From positions 2,294,001 to 2,358,000 of the forward strand of contig NZ_JACEOG010000001.1 of NCBI RefSeq assembly GCF_013868155.1: a stretch of 64,000 nt of DNA. Direction: 5' to 3'. A program made the position numbers and the translations under genes. Position 1 is the first letter of the stretch. The number at the start of each line of letters is the position of its first letter. The stretch comes from Aeromicrobium phoceense (GTDB lineage Bacteria > Actinomycetota > Actinomycetes > Propionibacteriales > Nocardioidaceae). Shown piece after piece: positions 9,408 to 18,939 of this stretch. A model generated the notes under the pieces. It worked only from the letters and a program-made list of their open reading frames with translations. It was not told the DNA's origin and did not search any database.

Positions 9408-11369
9408 TCAGCGACGCGAGGCGTCGTCGCGCAGGCCGGCCAGGTAGGCGTTGTACTGCTCGAGGGCCGCGTCGTCGTCGCGGTCGGCGGCACGGTCCGA
9501 CCGGGTGGCCTCGCGCGAGTCCGACCGGAACCACTGCACGAAGATCGCGCCGATCACCAGCAGGAGCGGGATCTCCCCCATCGCCCAGGCGATGCCGCCG
9601 CCGAGGTACTGGTCCTGGGCCAGATCGGTGAGGTAGGGACGCTCGAGCGCCTGGTAGTACGACTCGGCGATGACGACGTTCGAGGACATCAGCGCCACGG
9701 AGAAGAAGGCGTGGAACGGCACCGAGAGCATCAGCACTCCGAACCGGGCCAGCGGGCTGAGTCTCACCGGCGAGGGGTCCACGCCGATGATCACGTAGTA
9801 GAACAGGAAGCCCGAGAGCAGGAAGTGCAGCTCCATGAAGGCGTGACCCGTGTGCGAGCGCATCATCGACTCGAACAGGCCGGTGTAGTAGACGGCGTAG
9901 AGCGTGCCCAGGAAGATCACGGCCGCCACGATCGGGTTCGTGTAGAAGCGGGAGACCCGCGAGTGGAGGGCGTCGCGCAGCAGCGACCGGGGCGAGTGCT
10001 CGCCGGGGCGGCGGGGGCCGGGCAGCGTGCGCAGGGCGAGGGTCATCGGGGCGCCGAGCACCAGGAAGATCGGCGCCACCATCGACAGCATCATGTGCGA
10101 CACCATGTGCAGGCTGAAGGCGACGCTCGAGTACTGGCCCAGCCCGCCGAACGTCGCCCACGCGACGATGGTCAGGCCGAGGAACCAGCTGATCGTGCGG
10201 CCGACGGGCCAGGAGTCGTTGCGACGGCGCATCACCAGCAGGCCGGCGACGTAGAGCGCCGTGCCGAAGCCGACCACGGCCAGGCCGATGCCGTCGGGGT
10301 AGAAGCCGAACAGGATCCGTGTCACCGTCGGCTCGGGCGGCAGGGAGCGGCCCAGCAGGAGCTCGGCCGGGGTGGTGAGCACGTCCTCCCCCACCGGGGT
10401 GGCGGTGCGGCCGAGGACTACCGCCAGCGCGAACGTCACGGTCATCAGGGCGACCTCGAGGATCGCGAAGCGCGCGAAGCCCGCGCCTCGCGAGCGCAGC
10501 CGCCGCCGCTGGGCCACGCCGATGGCCCCGAGCCCGATGAGCGCGACGGCCTTCAGGATCACCAGGACCCCGTACGTGGAGTCCAGTCCCCCGAGCGAGC
10601 CGAGGTTGACCGAGGCGCTCACCACGCCCGAGACCGCGACCACGACGAAGCACCATGCGGCGAGGGTCGAGTAGCGGGCCACGGCGTCCTCGAGGCGTCG
10701 GCTGCGGCGCAGCGCCACCCAGCCCAGGGCGATCAGGCCGCCCACCCACAGCACGACGCCGACCAGGTGCAGCACGAGGGTGGCGGTCGCGAGCATGTGC
10801 GAGCCGGACGAGGCCGAGTGCCCGGTGAGCCCGACCGCGGAGATGCCCAGCAGCGCCACGCCCACGCAGATGGCGAGCTGGCGCACCGAGAAGGTCCAGG
10901 AGGTCCACAGCGCCACGACGAGCGCTGCGAGCGCCTGCGCGAGCAGACCGCGGCCGGTGGCGAAGACCGAGGCGAAGTCCCACAGCTGGCCGATGCCCAC
11001 GTCGTGCATCGGGCGGGCGTAGAGATCGGCGACGTTGGCCCAGTAGAAGACCAGCGACGCGACGAGCCAGCCCCACGCGGTGCGCGACGCGATCCGCACC
11101 GCCTGCACCGAGAGACCCTCGAGCCGGTCGCCCGAGGGCAGCAGCACCACGGCCACCAGCAGGAAGCCGACCGTGGCGGTGGCGAGCAGGTTCGACAGGA
11201 AGCGGGAGATCGGGATGGCCCATCCGACGACCGGCCCGGGGTCGGGCAGGCCCACGGGCACGGGCTGCGGGCTGGCGCCGCTCAGGACGACGACAGCGAC
11301 GAGCGCGACCAGGCCCAGGCCGCCGACCGCAGCGGCGAACGGGAGACCCGGGCGGTCAGGGACGGTCAT
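9408..11369 (-). CDS. CopD/CtaG fusion: copper export or cytochrome c oxidase assembly membrane protein
   Basis: This polytopic membrane protein of 653 residues has two parts. The N-terminal half is CopD-like (about residues 1-310), with GHSASSGSHMLATATLVLHLVGVVLWVGGL carrying the histidines typical of CopD. The C-terminal half is a CtaG/caa3-assembly domain (about 340-640) with SVAFSLHMVSHMMLSMVAPIFLVLGAP and ELHFLLSGFLFYYVIIGVDP. Actinobacteria commonly carry this fusion and link it to copper delivery to cytochrome oxidase. ATG 11369 overlaps the end of copC by 14 bp. An in-frame upstream extension of 89 Pro/Arg-rich residues is only a shadow of copC. Confidence 0.9.
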   Translation of the reverse strand: MTVPDRPGLPFAAAVGGLGLVALVAVVVLSGASPQPVPVGLPDPGPVVGWAIPISRFLSNLLATATVGFLLVAVVLLPSGDRLEGLSVQAVRIASRTAWGWLVASLVFYWANVADLYARPMHDVGIGQLWDFASVFATGRGLLAQALAALVVALWTSWTFSVRQLAICVGVALLGISAVGLTGHSASSGSHMLATATLVLHLVGVVLWVGGLIALGWVALRRSRRLEDAVARYSTLAAWCFVVVAVSGVVSASVNLGSLGGLDSTYGVLVILKAVALIGLGAIGVAQRRRLRSRGAGFARFAILEVALMTVTFALAVVLGRTATPVGEDVLTTPAELLLGRSLPPEPTVTRILFGFYPDGIGLAVVGFGTALYVAGLLVMRRRNDSWPVGRTISWFLGLTIVAWATFGGLGQYSSVAFSLHMVSHMMLSMVAPIFLVLGAPMTLALRTLPGPRRPGEHSPRSLLRDALHSRVSRFYTNPIVAAVIFLGTLYAVYYTGLFESMMRSHTGHAFMELHFLLSGFLFYYVIIGVDPSPVRLSPLARFGVLMLSVPFHAFFSVALMSSNVVIAESYYQALERPYLTDLAQDQYLGGGIAWAMGEIPLLLVIGAIFVQWFRSDSREATRSDRAADRDDDAALEQYNAYLAGLRDDASRR

Positions 11370-11940
11370 CGTCGGACGACGTCGAGCGGCGGCGGAGCAC
11401 GGTGGCGCCGCCGATGGCGAGCACCACGACGACCACGAGGGCGCCGAGCACCAGCGGCGAGGACCACACCGAGTCGTCCTTCGCGTCGGCCGAGGTCTCG
11501 GCGGGATCGGCGGGATCGGCCGAGATCTCCTCGGAGGGAACGGTCGTGGGGGTTCCCTCGTCGGCCGGCGCCTCGTTGGCGACGGCGTCGGGATCGGTGA
11601 CCGTGAAGCGGGTGGTTCCGATGATGGGGTGGCCATCTACCGAGACGACGCGATAATTGACCTCGTACGCGCCATCGGGTGCTTCACTCGACGGCGTGAC
11701 GACGACTCGCGGACCGTCGACCTGCACCTCGGCATCGACGGCCTTCCCGTCGACGCTCACGCCCACCTCCGACGGCTCCCGCAGGTTCTCGGTGAAGGTC
11801 AGCACGACTCGCTCGGGGACGGCCTCCAGGCGAGCTCCGTCCGTGGGGTCCGAGGAGATCAGGGACGTGTGCGCTCGGGCAGGCACCGACCATCCGAGGA
11901 TGACCGCAGTGACGAGGAGCACAAGAGAAGTCAGACGCAC
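11356..11940 (-). CDS. copC: CopC-domain copper-binding protein
   Basis: This is an exported, membrane-tethered protein of 194 residues. A signal peptide (residues 1-23, ending SVPARA) is followed by mature HTSLISSDPTDGARLEAVP, whose first histidine is the N-terminal Cu(II) ligand of CopC. The domain closes with NYRVVSVDGHPIIGTTRFTV. A linker rich in Pro, Asp and Ala (about 120-160) leads to a C-terminal transmembrane helix and a basic tail. It is translated with the downstream CopD/CtaG fusion, which it overlaps, consistent with a periplasm-side copper carrier feeding a membrane partner. Confidence 0.9.
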   Translation of the reverse strand: MRLTSLVLLVTAVILGWSVPARAHTSLISSDPTDGARLEAVPERVVLTFTENLREPSEVGVSVDGKAVDAEVQVDGPRVVVTPSSEAPDGAYEVNYRVVSVDGHPIIGTTRFTVTDPDAVANEAPADEGTPTTVPSEEISADPADPAETSADAKDDSVWSSPLVLGALVVVVVLAIGGATVLRRRSTSSDDDRP

Positions 11941-12081
11941 TCCTTCAGCCTATCCGGCGGTTGTTCGGAGGCTTTCTGGCCCTTCGGGACCAGAGCCGAT
12001 GGCACGACCAGAGTGACTGAGGGGGATTGTGTGAACAGGAGGTTGGAGCACGTGGTTCACTCACCCGTGGAGGTGTCACAC

Positions 12082-14055
12082 GTGCGTCTGACTCGGGTCA
12101 TCGCGACAGTGACGGTCACGCTCGCCGCTCTGGCGGTGCCGACCGCCGCTCAGGCCGTCGACCCCACGCCGCCCCCGACCACCGGGCCGAGCGCCTCCAC
12201 GCCCTCGCTGGACGTCCCCGATCCGCTCGCGATCGCGCCGAGCGCCGTCACCGAGCTGACCACCCTCGCCCTGCGCTACGAGGCCAACCTCAGCGTGGCC
12301 GAGGACCGCCGCAAGGAGGCCGTCGAGCGCCAGCGCGACGCCGACCGGCAGCGCACCATCGCCCGGGCCTACGTGGCCCAGGTGGTCGAGTACGCGATGT
12401 CGCCGAACGGCGACCCCTTCGCCCAGAAGCTCACGGCGCTCGCGGCGGCGGAGAACCCCGAGGACCTCATCACCGGGATCTTCAGCACCGAGCAGGTCAC
12501 CGAGGCCCAGGAGGGACACCTCGGGGACGCGAAGCGGGCGTTCGACGCCGCCCAGGTGCTCCAGGCCCGCGCCGACCGCGCCACCAAGATCGCCGAGAAG
12601 GCCGAGGCCAGCGCGGCCCGTCAGCTCAAGCAGGTCGGCAAGATCGCGAAGCAGCTCGGCCTCGGCGCCTCGTCCACGCCCGCGGGCCTGCCCCAGACCC
12701 GCGTCGAGCAGGAGTCCTGGAACGCCGCCTCCACCACGGCGTGGAAGCGCTACACCCGGCAGCTGACCCGGCTCGGCGTCAAGGCCCCGCCGGCGGGACG
12801 CCTCAAGGCCACGCGCGGCGTCGGCAGGGCCACGGTCGGCTCCACCACCGTCGAGGTGCTGCCCGCCCAGACCATCCGCATGATCAACGCGCTGGTCGGC
12901 CGGATCGGCGACGACTACGCGGCCAGGAACGCCTCGGGCGCCTGGAGCTGCGGCGGCCTGCTGCAGGTCAAGGGCGGCTACGACCTGAGCGGCACCCCGG
13001 CTCAGCTGTACGCCCGCACGGTCAAGGTCCGGAAGGCGCAGATGCTCCGGGGCGACCTCGTCTTCTCGGCGAACAAGGCCTCCGGCGTGCACCACGTGGG
13101 CGTCTACATCGGCGGCGGCCGGATGATCGACGCTCCGGCCACCCGCGCCCAGGTGGGCGTCTCGAGCGTTCCGGAGAAGCCCTACGCCATCACCCGCCCC
13201 TCGCTCGGCACGGGCCGCAACACGCCGCCGAAGGGCACCGCCTCCTCCCCCACCACCGTCTGCAACGCCACGAAGGCCACCGCGGCCACGCGCCAGGGCT
13301 GGACCTTCCCGCTCAAGCAGGGCACGTACTCGATCTCGGCGGGCTTCGGCATGGGCGGCAGCATGTGGCAGTCCACCCACACCGGCCAGGACCTCGCCGC
13401 ACCCGCCGGCACCCCGATCTACGCCTCCCGCGGCGGCGTCGTGAAGTTGGAGGAGATCGGCTGGGCCGGCACCCTCGTCACGGTGTCGCACCCCGACGGC
13501 ACGGCCGAGCGCTACGCGCACTCCTCCAAGGTGCTCGTGCAGGACGGTCAGACCGTCAACGCCGGCGACGAGATCGCCCTGGTCGGCTCCCGTGGCAACT
13601 CCACGGGCCCGCACCTGCACTTCGAGATCCAGGTCGACGGCAAGTTCATCGACCCGATGCCGGTGCTCGTGCAGTACCTGACCAACAGCGGCGCCGGCAA
13701 GGGCTGGGGCGGCTACAGCAACGGCCAGGTTCCCCGCGGCGTCCTGTGCGCCACCGGCGACACGATGCTGCGCTGCGACGTCGCCAAGCGGGCCAAGCGG
13801 CTCGCGGCCGACTTCCGGGGCAAGTTCGACGAGCCGCTGGAGTTCCGTGCCGGGTACCGCGACATCGTGGGCCAGATCCAGCGCGGTCCCGAGGGCACGC
13901 TCGTCGACATCCCCGGCACCTCGCCCTTCGGCTGGGGCACGCGCTTCGAGCTCGGCTCGCTGAAGAAGGCTGAGCAGGCCTGGGTCGCCAAGCGCGCCCG
14001 CGCCCTGGGGCTCAAGGCCGAGGGCGGCAACGCCTGGTCGCTGCCCACCGCCTGA
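12082..14055 (+). CDS. Secreted peptidoglycan hydrolase with NlpC/P60, M23 and degenerate M15-like domains
   Basis: The protein has 657 residues from GTG 12082 (GGAGG about 8 nt upstream). A signal peptide of about 25 residues ends PTAAQA. A long alpha-helical, coiled-coil-like region (about 55-190) is followed by an NlpC/P60 cysteine peptidase with nucleophile C290 (WSCGGLLQ) and histidines 337-338 (GVHHVGVYIGGGRMI). An M23 metallopeptidase domain carries H433/D437 (HTGQDLAAPAGTPIY) and H511/H513 (GPHLHFEI). The last 90 residues resemble an M15/VanY fold (FRAGYRDI, then PGTSPFGWGTRFELG) but lack the expected metal ligands. Both endopeptidase types cut peptide stems of peptidoglycan. Confidence 0.9.
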   Translation: MRLTRVIATVTVTLAALAVPTAAQAVDPTPPPTTGPSASTPSLDVPDPLAIAPSAVTELTTLALRYEANLSVAEDRRKEAVERQRDADRQRTIARAYVAQVVEYAMSPNGDPFAQKLTALAAAENPEDLITGIFSTEQVTEAQEGHLGDAKRAFDAAQVLQARADRATKIAEKAEASAARQLKQVGKIAKQLGLGASSTPAGLPQTRVEQESWNAASTTAWKRYTRQLTRLGVKAPPAGRLKATRGVGRATVGSTTVEVLPAQTIRMINALVGRIGDDYAARNASGAWSCGGLLQVKGGYDLSGTPAQLYARTVKVRKAQMLRGDLVFSANKASGVHHVGVYIGGGRMIDAPATRAQVGVSSVPEKPYAITRPSLGTGRNTPPKGTASSPTTVCNATKATAATRQGWTFPLKQGTYSISAGFGMGGSMWQSTHTGQDLAAPAGTPIYASRGGVVKLEEIGWAGTLVTVSHPDGTAERYAHSSKVLVQDGQTVNAGDEIALVGSRGNSTGPHLHFEIQVDGKFIDPMPVLVQYLTNSGAGKGWGGYSNGQVPRGVLCATGDTMLRCDVAKRAKRLAADFRGKFDEPLEFRAGYRDIVGQIQRGPEGTLVDIPGTSPFGWGTRFELGSLKKAEQAWVAKRARALGLKAEGGNAWSLPTA

Positions 14056-14164
14056 CCGACGCGGAGGTTTGGCCGGATCCCTGCGGGTGATGGCGGTGAA
14101 CCGCTGGAGATCTGTCGGAGCGTCGCGGTTGGATGGATGTCAGGACCACGAGGACAGGACGGTC

Positions 14165-15088
14165 ATGACAACGCAGCCGACCACCACCCAGCGAGCCGAC
14201 GTCTCCCCCGCCGCCCTGTGGTGCGCGCTCGGGGTGGTCTACGTCGCGTGGGGATCGACGTACCTGGGGATTCGGGTCGTCGTCGAGGACATGCCCCCGC
14301 TGATCTCGGCCGGAGCCCGCTTCCTGACCGCCGCCGTGCTGATGGGGACGTTCCTCGCCCTCCGGTCGGGTCCGCGAGTGCTGAGAATCCGCCCGCGCGA
14401 GCTGCGGGGAGCGGCGATCGTGGGCGTCCTCCTGCTCGGCGGCGGCAACGGTGGCGTGGTGCTCGGCGAGCGGACGGTGCCCTCGGGGATCGCGGCGCTG
14501 CTCGTCGCCATGGTTCCCCTCTGGCTGATCCTGCTCCGCTTCGCCAGTGGCGCGCGCCCGCGGCTGCTCACGTGGGCCGGGGTCCTGGTCGGCTTCGTCG
14601 GTCTCGCCGTGCTCGTGCTCCCCGGTGGCGGCGCCGGTGGCCCCACCGCCGGCATCCTGATCATCGTCGGCGCCTCGCTGAGCTGGTCGGTCGGCTCGTT
14701 CATGTCCCAGCGGATGCCGATGCCGGCGAACCCGTTCGTCGCCACGGTGTGGGAGATGCTGGCCGCCGCGATCGCGCTCCTGGTGATCGGCACGGTGAGC
14801 GGAGAGCGTCTGGGTGACTTCGGCGATGCCTCCACCTCGTCGTGGATCGCGCTGGGGTACCTCGTGGTGTTCGGGTCGATCGTCGCCTACTCGGCATACG
14901 TGTGGCTGCTGCAGAACGCGCCGCTCTCGCTGGTGTCGACCTACGCCTACGTGAACCCCGTGGTAGCCGTGCTCCTGGGTGCCCTCATCCTCGCCGAGCC
15001 GCTCACCGGCGCGATCGTCACCGGCGGCGCGATCGTCGTGGTCGGGGTCGCGCTGGTGGTCCGGGCCGAGCGGCCGCGACCGGCATGA
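14165..15088 (+). CDS. EamA/DMT-superfamily transporter
   Basis: This integral membrane protein has 307 residues and ten predicted transmembrane segments arranged as two EamA repeats. The first repeat contains GVVYVAWGSTYLGIRVVVEDMPP, typical of the RhaT/YedA-like exporters. The second contains GASLSWSVGSFMSQRMPMP and ends with PLSLVSTYAYVNPVVAVLLGAL. Substrates of this family are metabolites or drugs; none can be named here. ATG 14165 is chosen because upstream in-frame residues are not hydrophobic and do not resemble the family. A perfect terminator hairpin follows, so the gene is probably monocistronic. Confidence 0.9.
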   Translation: MTTQPTTTQRADVSPAALWCALGVVYVAWGSTYLGIRVVVEDMPPLISAGARFLTAAVLMGTFLALRSGPRVLRIRPRELRGAAIVGVLLLGGGNGGVVLGERTVPSGIAALLVAMVPLWLILLRFASGARPRLLTWAGVLVGFVGLAVLVLPGGGAGGPTAGILIIVGASLSWSVGSFMSQRMPMPANPFVATVWEMLAAAIALLVIGTVSGERLGDFGDASTSSWIALGYLVVFGSIVAYSAYVWLLQNAPLSLVSTYAYVNPVVAVLLGALILAEPLTGAIVTGGAIVVVGVALVVRAERPRPA

Positions 15089-15091
15089 CGA

Positions 15092-15122
15092 AGGGGCCCC
15101 ACCGCGATGCGGTGGGGCCCCT
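15092..15122. terminator. Bidirectional terminator between EamA gene and pckG
   Basis: AGGGGCCCCACCGC pairs with GCGGTGGGGCCCCT around a 3-nt loop, a 14-bp perfect stem located between the convergent genes ending at 15088 and 15135. Confidence 0.88.
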
Positions 15123-15134
15123 CCGTTCGGTGCG

Positions 15135-16976
15135 TCAGGCCTCGTCGAGGTCCTGGGCGACGCGACGGTGCGCCTCCCAGATGCGCTCGGGCAGTCCGCC
15201 GAACTGCTTGAGGTGCTCCTCGCGCAGGCCGATCTCCTGCTTCCAGCGGTCGACGTCGATCGACAGGAGCTGGTCGAGGGTGGCGTCGTCGATCTCCAGG
15301 CCCTCGAGGTTCAGCTCGTCCTTCGTGGGGACGACGCCGACGGGGGTCTTCGTGCCGGTGACACGACCCTCGCGGAAGTCCATCATCCACAGCAGGGCGC
15401 GCAGGTTCTCGCTGTAGCCGGGCCACAGGTAGCCGCCGTCGGCGTCACGCTGGAACCAGTTCACGTGGGCGAACAGCGGCTTGTCGGTGACCTGGTCGAG
15501 GATGTCGAGCCAGTGCTGGGCGTAGCGGCCCTCGGGCAGCGCCAGGAACGGACGCATCGACATCGGGTCGTAGCGCAGCTGGCCGGCCACGCCCTCGGCC
15601 GCGGCAGTGGCCTCGGCACCCAGGGTCAGGCCGTCGTAGACGCCCTCGGCCGGGTCCTCGATCGCGCGGATCAGCGGCTCGCGGTCGCGCGTGCGGCCGC
15701 CGTAGATGATGCCGTCGATCGGCACGCCCGCCGGGTCGTTGTAGTCGGGCGACTCGTTCGGGACGTTCGTCATCGTCGACGTGAAGCGGCAGTTCGGGTG
15801 GGCCCACACGTGGGCCTTCGAGCGCTGCTCGTCGGCCGGACGCTCGGAGATGAGGTGGCCCTTCCAGTCGCGCCAGCCCTCGACGTCCTCGGGGTAGTCG
15901 GGCGACTTGCCCTCCCACCAGGTCTCGTGGGTGTTCACGTTGTACGCCGTGTTGGTGAAGATGGCGCCGGTGCCCTCGCGGACCGCGGCGAGCGCGTTCG
16001 GGTTGGTAATGGCGTTGGTGTCGATCGCCACGCCGAACACACCGAACTCGGGGTTCATGCCGTAGAGCTTGCCGTCGTCGCCGACCCACAGCCAGGCGAT
16101 GTCGTCGCCGAAGAACTCGACGTAGTAGCGGTCGCCGAGCACGCCCGGGGCCACCATCATGGCGAGGTTCGTCTTGCCCGAGGCGCTCGGGAAGCCGCCG
16201 GCGATGTGGTACTTCTTGCCGGTCTCCTTGTCCTGGATCGCGATGAGCATGTACTGCTCGGCGAGGAACTTGCGGGAGGCCCAGCCGTCCCAGTTCGCCT
16301 GGCGCAGGCCGTGGGCGATCTTGCCCAGCAGCGCGTTGCCGCCGTAGGACGAGCCGAAGTGCAGGATCGTGCGCTCGTCGGCGACGGTCACGAAGTAGCG
16401 CTTGTCGTCGGGGGTGCCCTGACCGAGGTTCTCCAGGTCGCCCGTGACGTGCACGGCGCGCACGAAGCTCTCGGGGTCGTTCAGGTTCTCGAACAGGTCG
16501 ACGCCCACGCGAGCCATGCGGATCATCTGGAGCACGACGTTGCGGTTGTCCGTCAGCTCGATGCCGGCGGCGTAGGCCTCCAGCGGCGAGCCGGGTGCGG
16601 CCATCAGGTAGGGGATGACGTACATCGTCTTGCCCTGCGAGGCACCCGTCATGTTGCCGATGACCACGGGCTTGATCTCGTCGGCGTGACGCCAGTTGTT
16701 GTAGACGCCCTTGTCGGCCGGGTCGCTCGTGGCGACGATCGTCCGCTCCTCGGAGCGCGCCGTGTCCTTGTGGTAGCTCTGCGAGTAGTAGAGACCTTCA
16801 CCGGCCGGCTCGAGCTCGCCTGCCTCGAGCGCCTCCTGCAGGAGCCGTGCGTCATCGCTGGCGCTGACGACCTCGATGCGATCGGGCTGGGTGACCCCCG
16901 CCCAGTGCTTCACGAACTCATGGACGTGGGGGTTCTTCAACCCCGCCTCGTCCAGGACCTTGTCCACGTCGACCAT
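15135..16976 (-). CDS. pckG: Phosphoenolpyruvate carboxykinase (GTP)
   Basis: This is a cytosolic gluconeogenic enzyme of 613 residues, the normal GTP-PEPCK length. It interconverts oxaloacetate + GTP and PEP + GDP + CO2. Diagnostic motifs are the P-loop kinase-1a sequence GGFPSASGKTNLAMM, with the reactive cysteine replaced by serine in the FPSASGK loop, and the metal-binding FFGDDIAWLWVGDDGKLYGMNPE. The nucleotide-side residues are in GVVPTKDELNLEGL near the C-terminus. The plus-strand EamA gene converges on it. The 175 bp between its ATG and the ABC permease gene hold its promoter, with no clear operator recognised. Confidence 0.97.
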   Translation of the reverse strand: MVDVDKVLDEAGLKNPHVHEFVKHWAGVTQPDRIEVVSASDDARLLQEALEAGELEPAGEGLYYSQSYHKDTARSEERTIVATSDPADKGVYNNWRHADEIKPVVIGNMTGASQGKTMYVIPYLMAAPGSPLEAYAAGIELTDNRNVVLQMIRMARVGVDLFENLNDPESFVRAVHVTGDLENLGQGTPDDKRYFVTVADERTILHFGSSYGGNALLGKIAHGLRQANWDGWASRKFLAEQYMLIAIQDKETGKKYHIAGGFPSASGKTNLAMMVAPGVLGDRYYVEFFGDDIAWLWVGDDGKLYGMNPEFGVFGVAIDTNAITNPNALAAVREGTGAIFTNTAYNVNTHETWWEGKSPDYPEDVEGWRDWKGHLISERPADEQRSKAHVWAHPNCRFTSTMTNVPNESPDYNDPAGVPIDGIIYGGRTRDREPLIRAIEDPAEGVYDGLTLGAEATAAAEGVAGQLRYDPMSMRPFLALPEGRYAQHWLDILDQVTDKPLFAHVNWFQRDADGGYLWPGYSENLRALLWMMDFREGRVTGTKTPVGVVPTKDELNLEGLEIDDATLDQLLSIDVDRWKQEIGLREEHLKQFGGLPERIWEAHRRVAQDLDEA

Positions 16977-17151
16977 CGGTCTGCCTGTTCCTCTCCTGGA
17001 CCAGCCCGCCGGCCGGTCCGGTCCCGTCGATGTTCCGTCCCGCGCCGACGGACATTTCCGACGGCACGATCCCGGAGATTACCGCGACCCTACCGCGCCT
17101 TCGGTGCCATCCTCCGGCGGGCCCTGTGGGGAATGCCACACCACGAAAGGG

Positions 17152-17940
17152 TCACAGTCGCGTGACCACGCGGTCCCGGTCGAAGCGACGGACGGCGAGG
17201 TGGAAGACCACGAGATCGCCCACCAGGGAGAGCAAGCCGACCACCACGACGACCCTCCCGTCGAAGGCCAGGGCCCCCGCCGCCTGCGACATGATCAGGA
17301 TGATCACGGGCAGCACGAGCAGTCCGGCGACGGCCTGGGCGCCCTGCAGCGTCGAGGCGCGGTGCGAGATCAGGACGATACAGCCGATGGCGAAGAACGA
17401 CACCAGCGGGGCGATCACGCCGACGAGCGCGAGCCACGTTCCGGTCGGGAAGGACCAGCCGTGCTGCCAGGGGCGGGCGAACGCGGAGACGACCACGGTG
17501 AACAGCGCGGTGGACAGCCAGGTCACCAGCACCGCGGGCACCCACGAGACGAGGATCTTGCCGATCACGAGCTCGCGGTCGGTGAGCGGCGTGAAGAGCA
17601 GGCCCTCGAGCGTGTCGCGCTCCTTCTCCCCCACGAACGCCGCGGTGGCCAGCACCGTCGCGATCACGACGGGGATCATCAGGAAGATCGGCGCCATGAA
17701 GTACTCGACGACCGCACGGGTCGGGTCGGCGGCCACGTGGGGCGGCAGGCCGTCGAGGTAGGAGGTGAGGAAGTCGAGCCGCGCCAGCGCGTCGGGTCGG
17801 CTCGTGGCCGCGATGAGCGTGGCGGGCAGCACCAGCGCGAAGACGATCGGCAGCATCACGATGGGCAGCAGGGTCTGGCGGTTGCGGCGCAGCTCGATCC
17901 AGTCCTTCGTCATGAGCGCGCGGACCCGGCCGGCGTTCAC
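17152..17940 (-). CDS. ABC-2 type exporter permease
   Basis: This integral membrane protein of 262 residues begins at GTG 17940, overlapping the ATPase stop codon (GTGA). It has about six transmembrane segments. The N-terminal MTKDWIELRRNRQTLLPIVMLPI is typical of NatB-like/ABC-2 permeases, as is the cytosolic loop FVGEKERDTLEGLLFTPLTDRELVIGKI. The family couples with an ATPase to export ions, drugs or lipids. Here the ATPase is encoded immediately upstream. The substrate is unknown; the NatB-like EKERDTLE loop suggests a NatAB-type exporter, but that assignment is weak. Confidence 0.88.
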   Translation of the reverse strand: MNAGRVRALMTKDWIELRRNRQTLLPIVMLPIVFALVLPATLIAATSRPDALARLDFLTSYLDGLPPHVAADPTRAVVEYFMAPIFLMIPVVIATVLATAAFVGEKERDTLEGLLFTPLTDRELVIGKILVSWVPAVLVTWLSTALFTVVVSAFARPWQHGWSFPTGTWLALVGVIAPLVSFFAIGCIVLISHRASTLQGAQAVAGLLVLPVIILIMSQAAGALAFDGRVVVVVGLLSLVGDLVVFHLAVRRFDRDRVVTRL

Positions 17941-18785
17941 GCCTCCTCCCCTGCCAGCAGCGCGAAGTAGAGGTCGTGCAGCGAGGGCGCCGTGCTCTCG
18001 GGATCGGGCACGGCGACTCCCTCCGCCCTGAGCCCGGCGACGACCCGCTCGGCGACCTCGCGCTCCGACACGCGGATGACGTACTCGCGGTCGGGCCAGT
18101 GCGAAGCCACGAGCTCGGTGACCTCGCCGGCCGCCACGACGCGTCCTCGATCGAGCATGACCACGTCGTCGCACAGCTGCTCCAGGCCGTGCAGCTGATG
18201 GGTGCACAGGACGATCGTCGTGTCCCCGTCGGCGCGGAGCTTCGCGAGGTGACCCAGCACGTCGAGGGCCGCCTCGGGGTCGAGGCCCGCGGTCGGCTCG
18301 TCGAGGAAGATCAGCTCCGGCCCCGGCAGCAGGGCCCGCGCGATCTTGGCCTTCTGACGCAGGCCCTTGCTGAGCGAGCCGACGGGACTGTCACGGCGGT
18401 CGGACAGGCCGACGACCTCGAGCACCTCGGACAGACGCCGCTCGGTGGCGGCAGGACTGAGTCCGTGCAGCGCACCCCACGTGCGCAGGTTCTCCGCGAC
18501 GGTCAGCCGGTGGTAGAGGTTGGCCTCGGTCTGGACGCCGATCCGCGCACGCAGTCGCGGCGCCGACTCGGGAGTCACGGCCTCGCCGAAGAGCTCCACG
18601 GTGCCCGAGGTCGGCCGGAGCAGGCCGGTCAGCATCCGCACGGTCGTCGACTTGCCCGAGCCGTTGGGCCCGAGGACGCCGAGCACCCGCCCCCTCCCCA
18701 CGACGAGGTCGAGATCGGAGACGGCGACGCGGTCGTCGAAGACCCTCGTCAGGGCTGTCGCGCGGACCACGGGTTCGGACGTCAC
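17937..18785 (-). CDS. ABC transporter ATP-binding protein
   Basis: This cytosolic ATPase has 282 residues. It carries Walker A GPNGSGKSTTVRML, Q-loop GVQTEANLYHRLTV, signature LSKGLRQKAKIARALL (a degenerate LSGGQ), Walker B ELIFLDEPTAGLD and switch His in VLCTHQLHGLEQ. It pairs with the overlapping permease gene to form an ABC-2 exporter. GTG 18785 is the best start, because residues before it do not resemble the family; the ribosome site there is weak. It is divergent from the membrane-protein gene at 18940, with 154 bp between them for both promoters. Confidence 0.9.
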   Translation of the reverse strand: MTSEPVVRATALTRVFDDRVAVSDLDLVVGRGRVLGVLGPNGSGKSTTVRMLTGLLRPTSGTVELFGEAVTPESAPRLRARIGVQTEANLYHRLTVAENLRTWGALHGLSPAATERRLSEVLEVVGLSDRRDSPVGSLSKGLRQKAKIARALLPGPELIFLDEPTAGLDPEAALDVLGHLAKLRADGDTTIVLCTHQLHGLEQLCDDVVMLDRGRVVAAGEVTELVASHWPDREYVIRVSEREVAERVVAGLRAEGVAVPDPESTAPSLHDLYFALLAGEEA

Positions 18786-18939
18786 CTGAACATCATCGGG
18801 CGTCCGTCCCGGATCGTCATGCGGTTGCACGCATCCCGGAGGCACGACTTCCCCGGCGCTTTGCCAGACTCGGGCCGAAGCATGAGCATCGACGGTCCAC
18901 TCGGCCTCGGCGCCGCAGACCGAGAGCGAGGGACCCCCG

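Noticed and set aside
9378..11600. Long plus-strand open frame (740 codons) opposite the CopD/CtaG gene
   Set aside because: Antisense of a membrane protein: His/Gln/Glu/Arg-rich low-complexity translation without motifs, and it crosses the terminator hairpin.
11941..12081. Possible c-di-AMP riboswitch before the NlpC/P60 gene
   Set aside because: Such riboswitches are common before wall-hydrolase genes in actinobacteria, but none of the conserved core could be found in this 141-bp gap.
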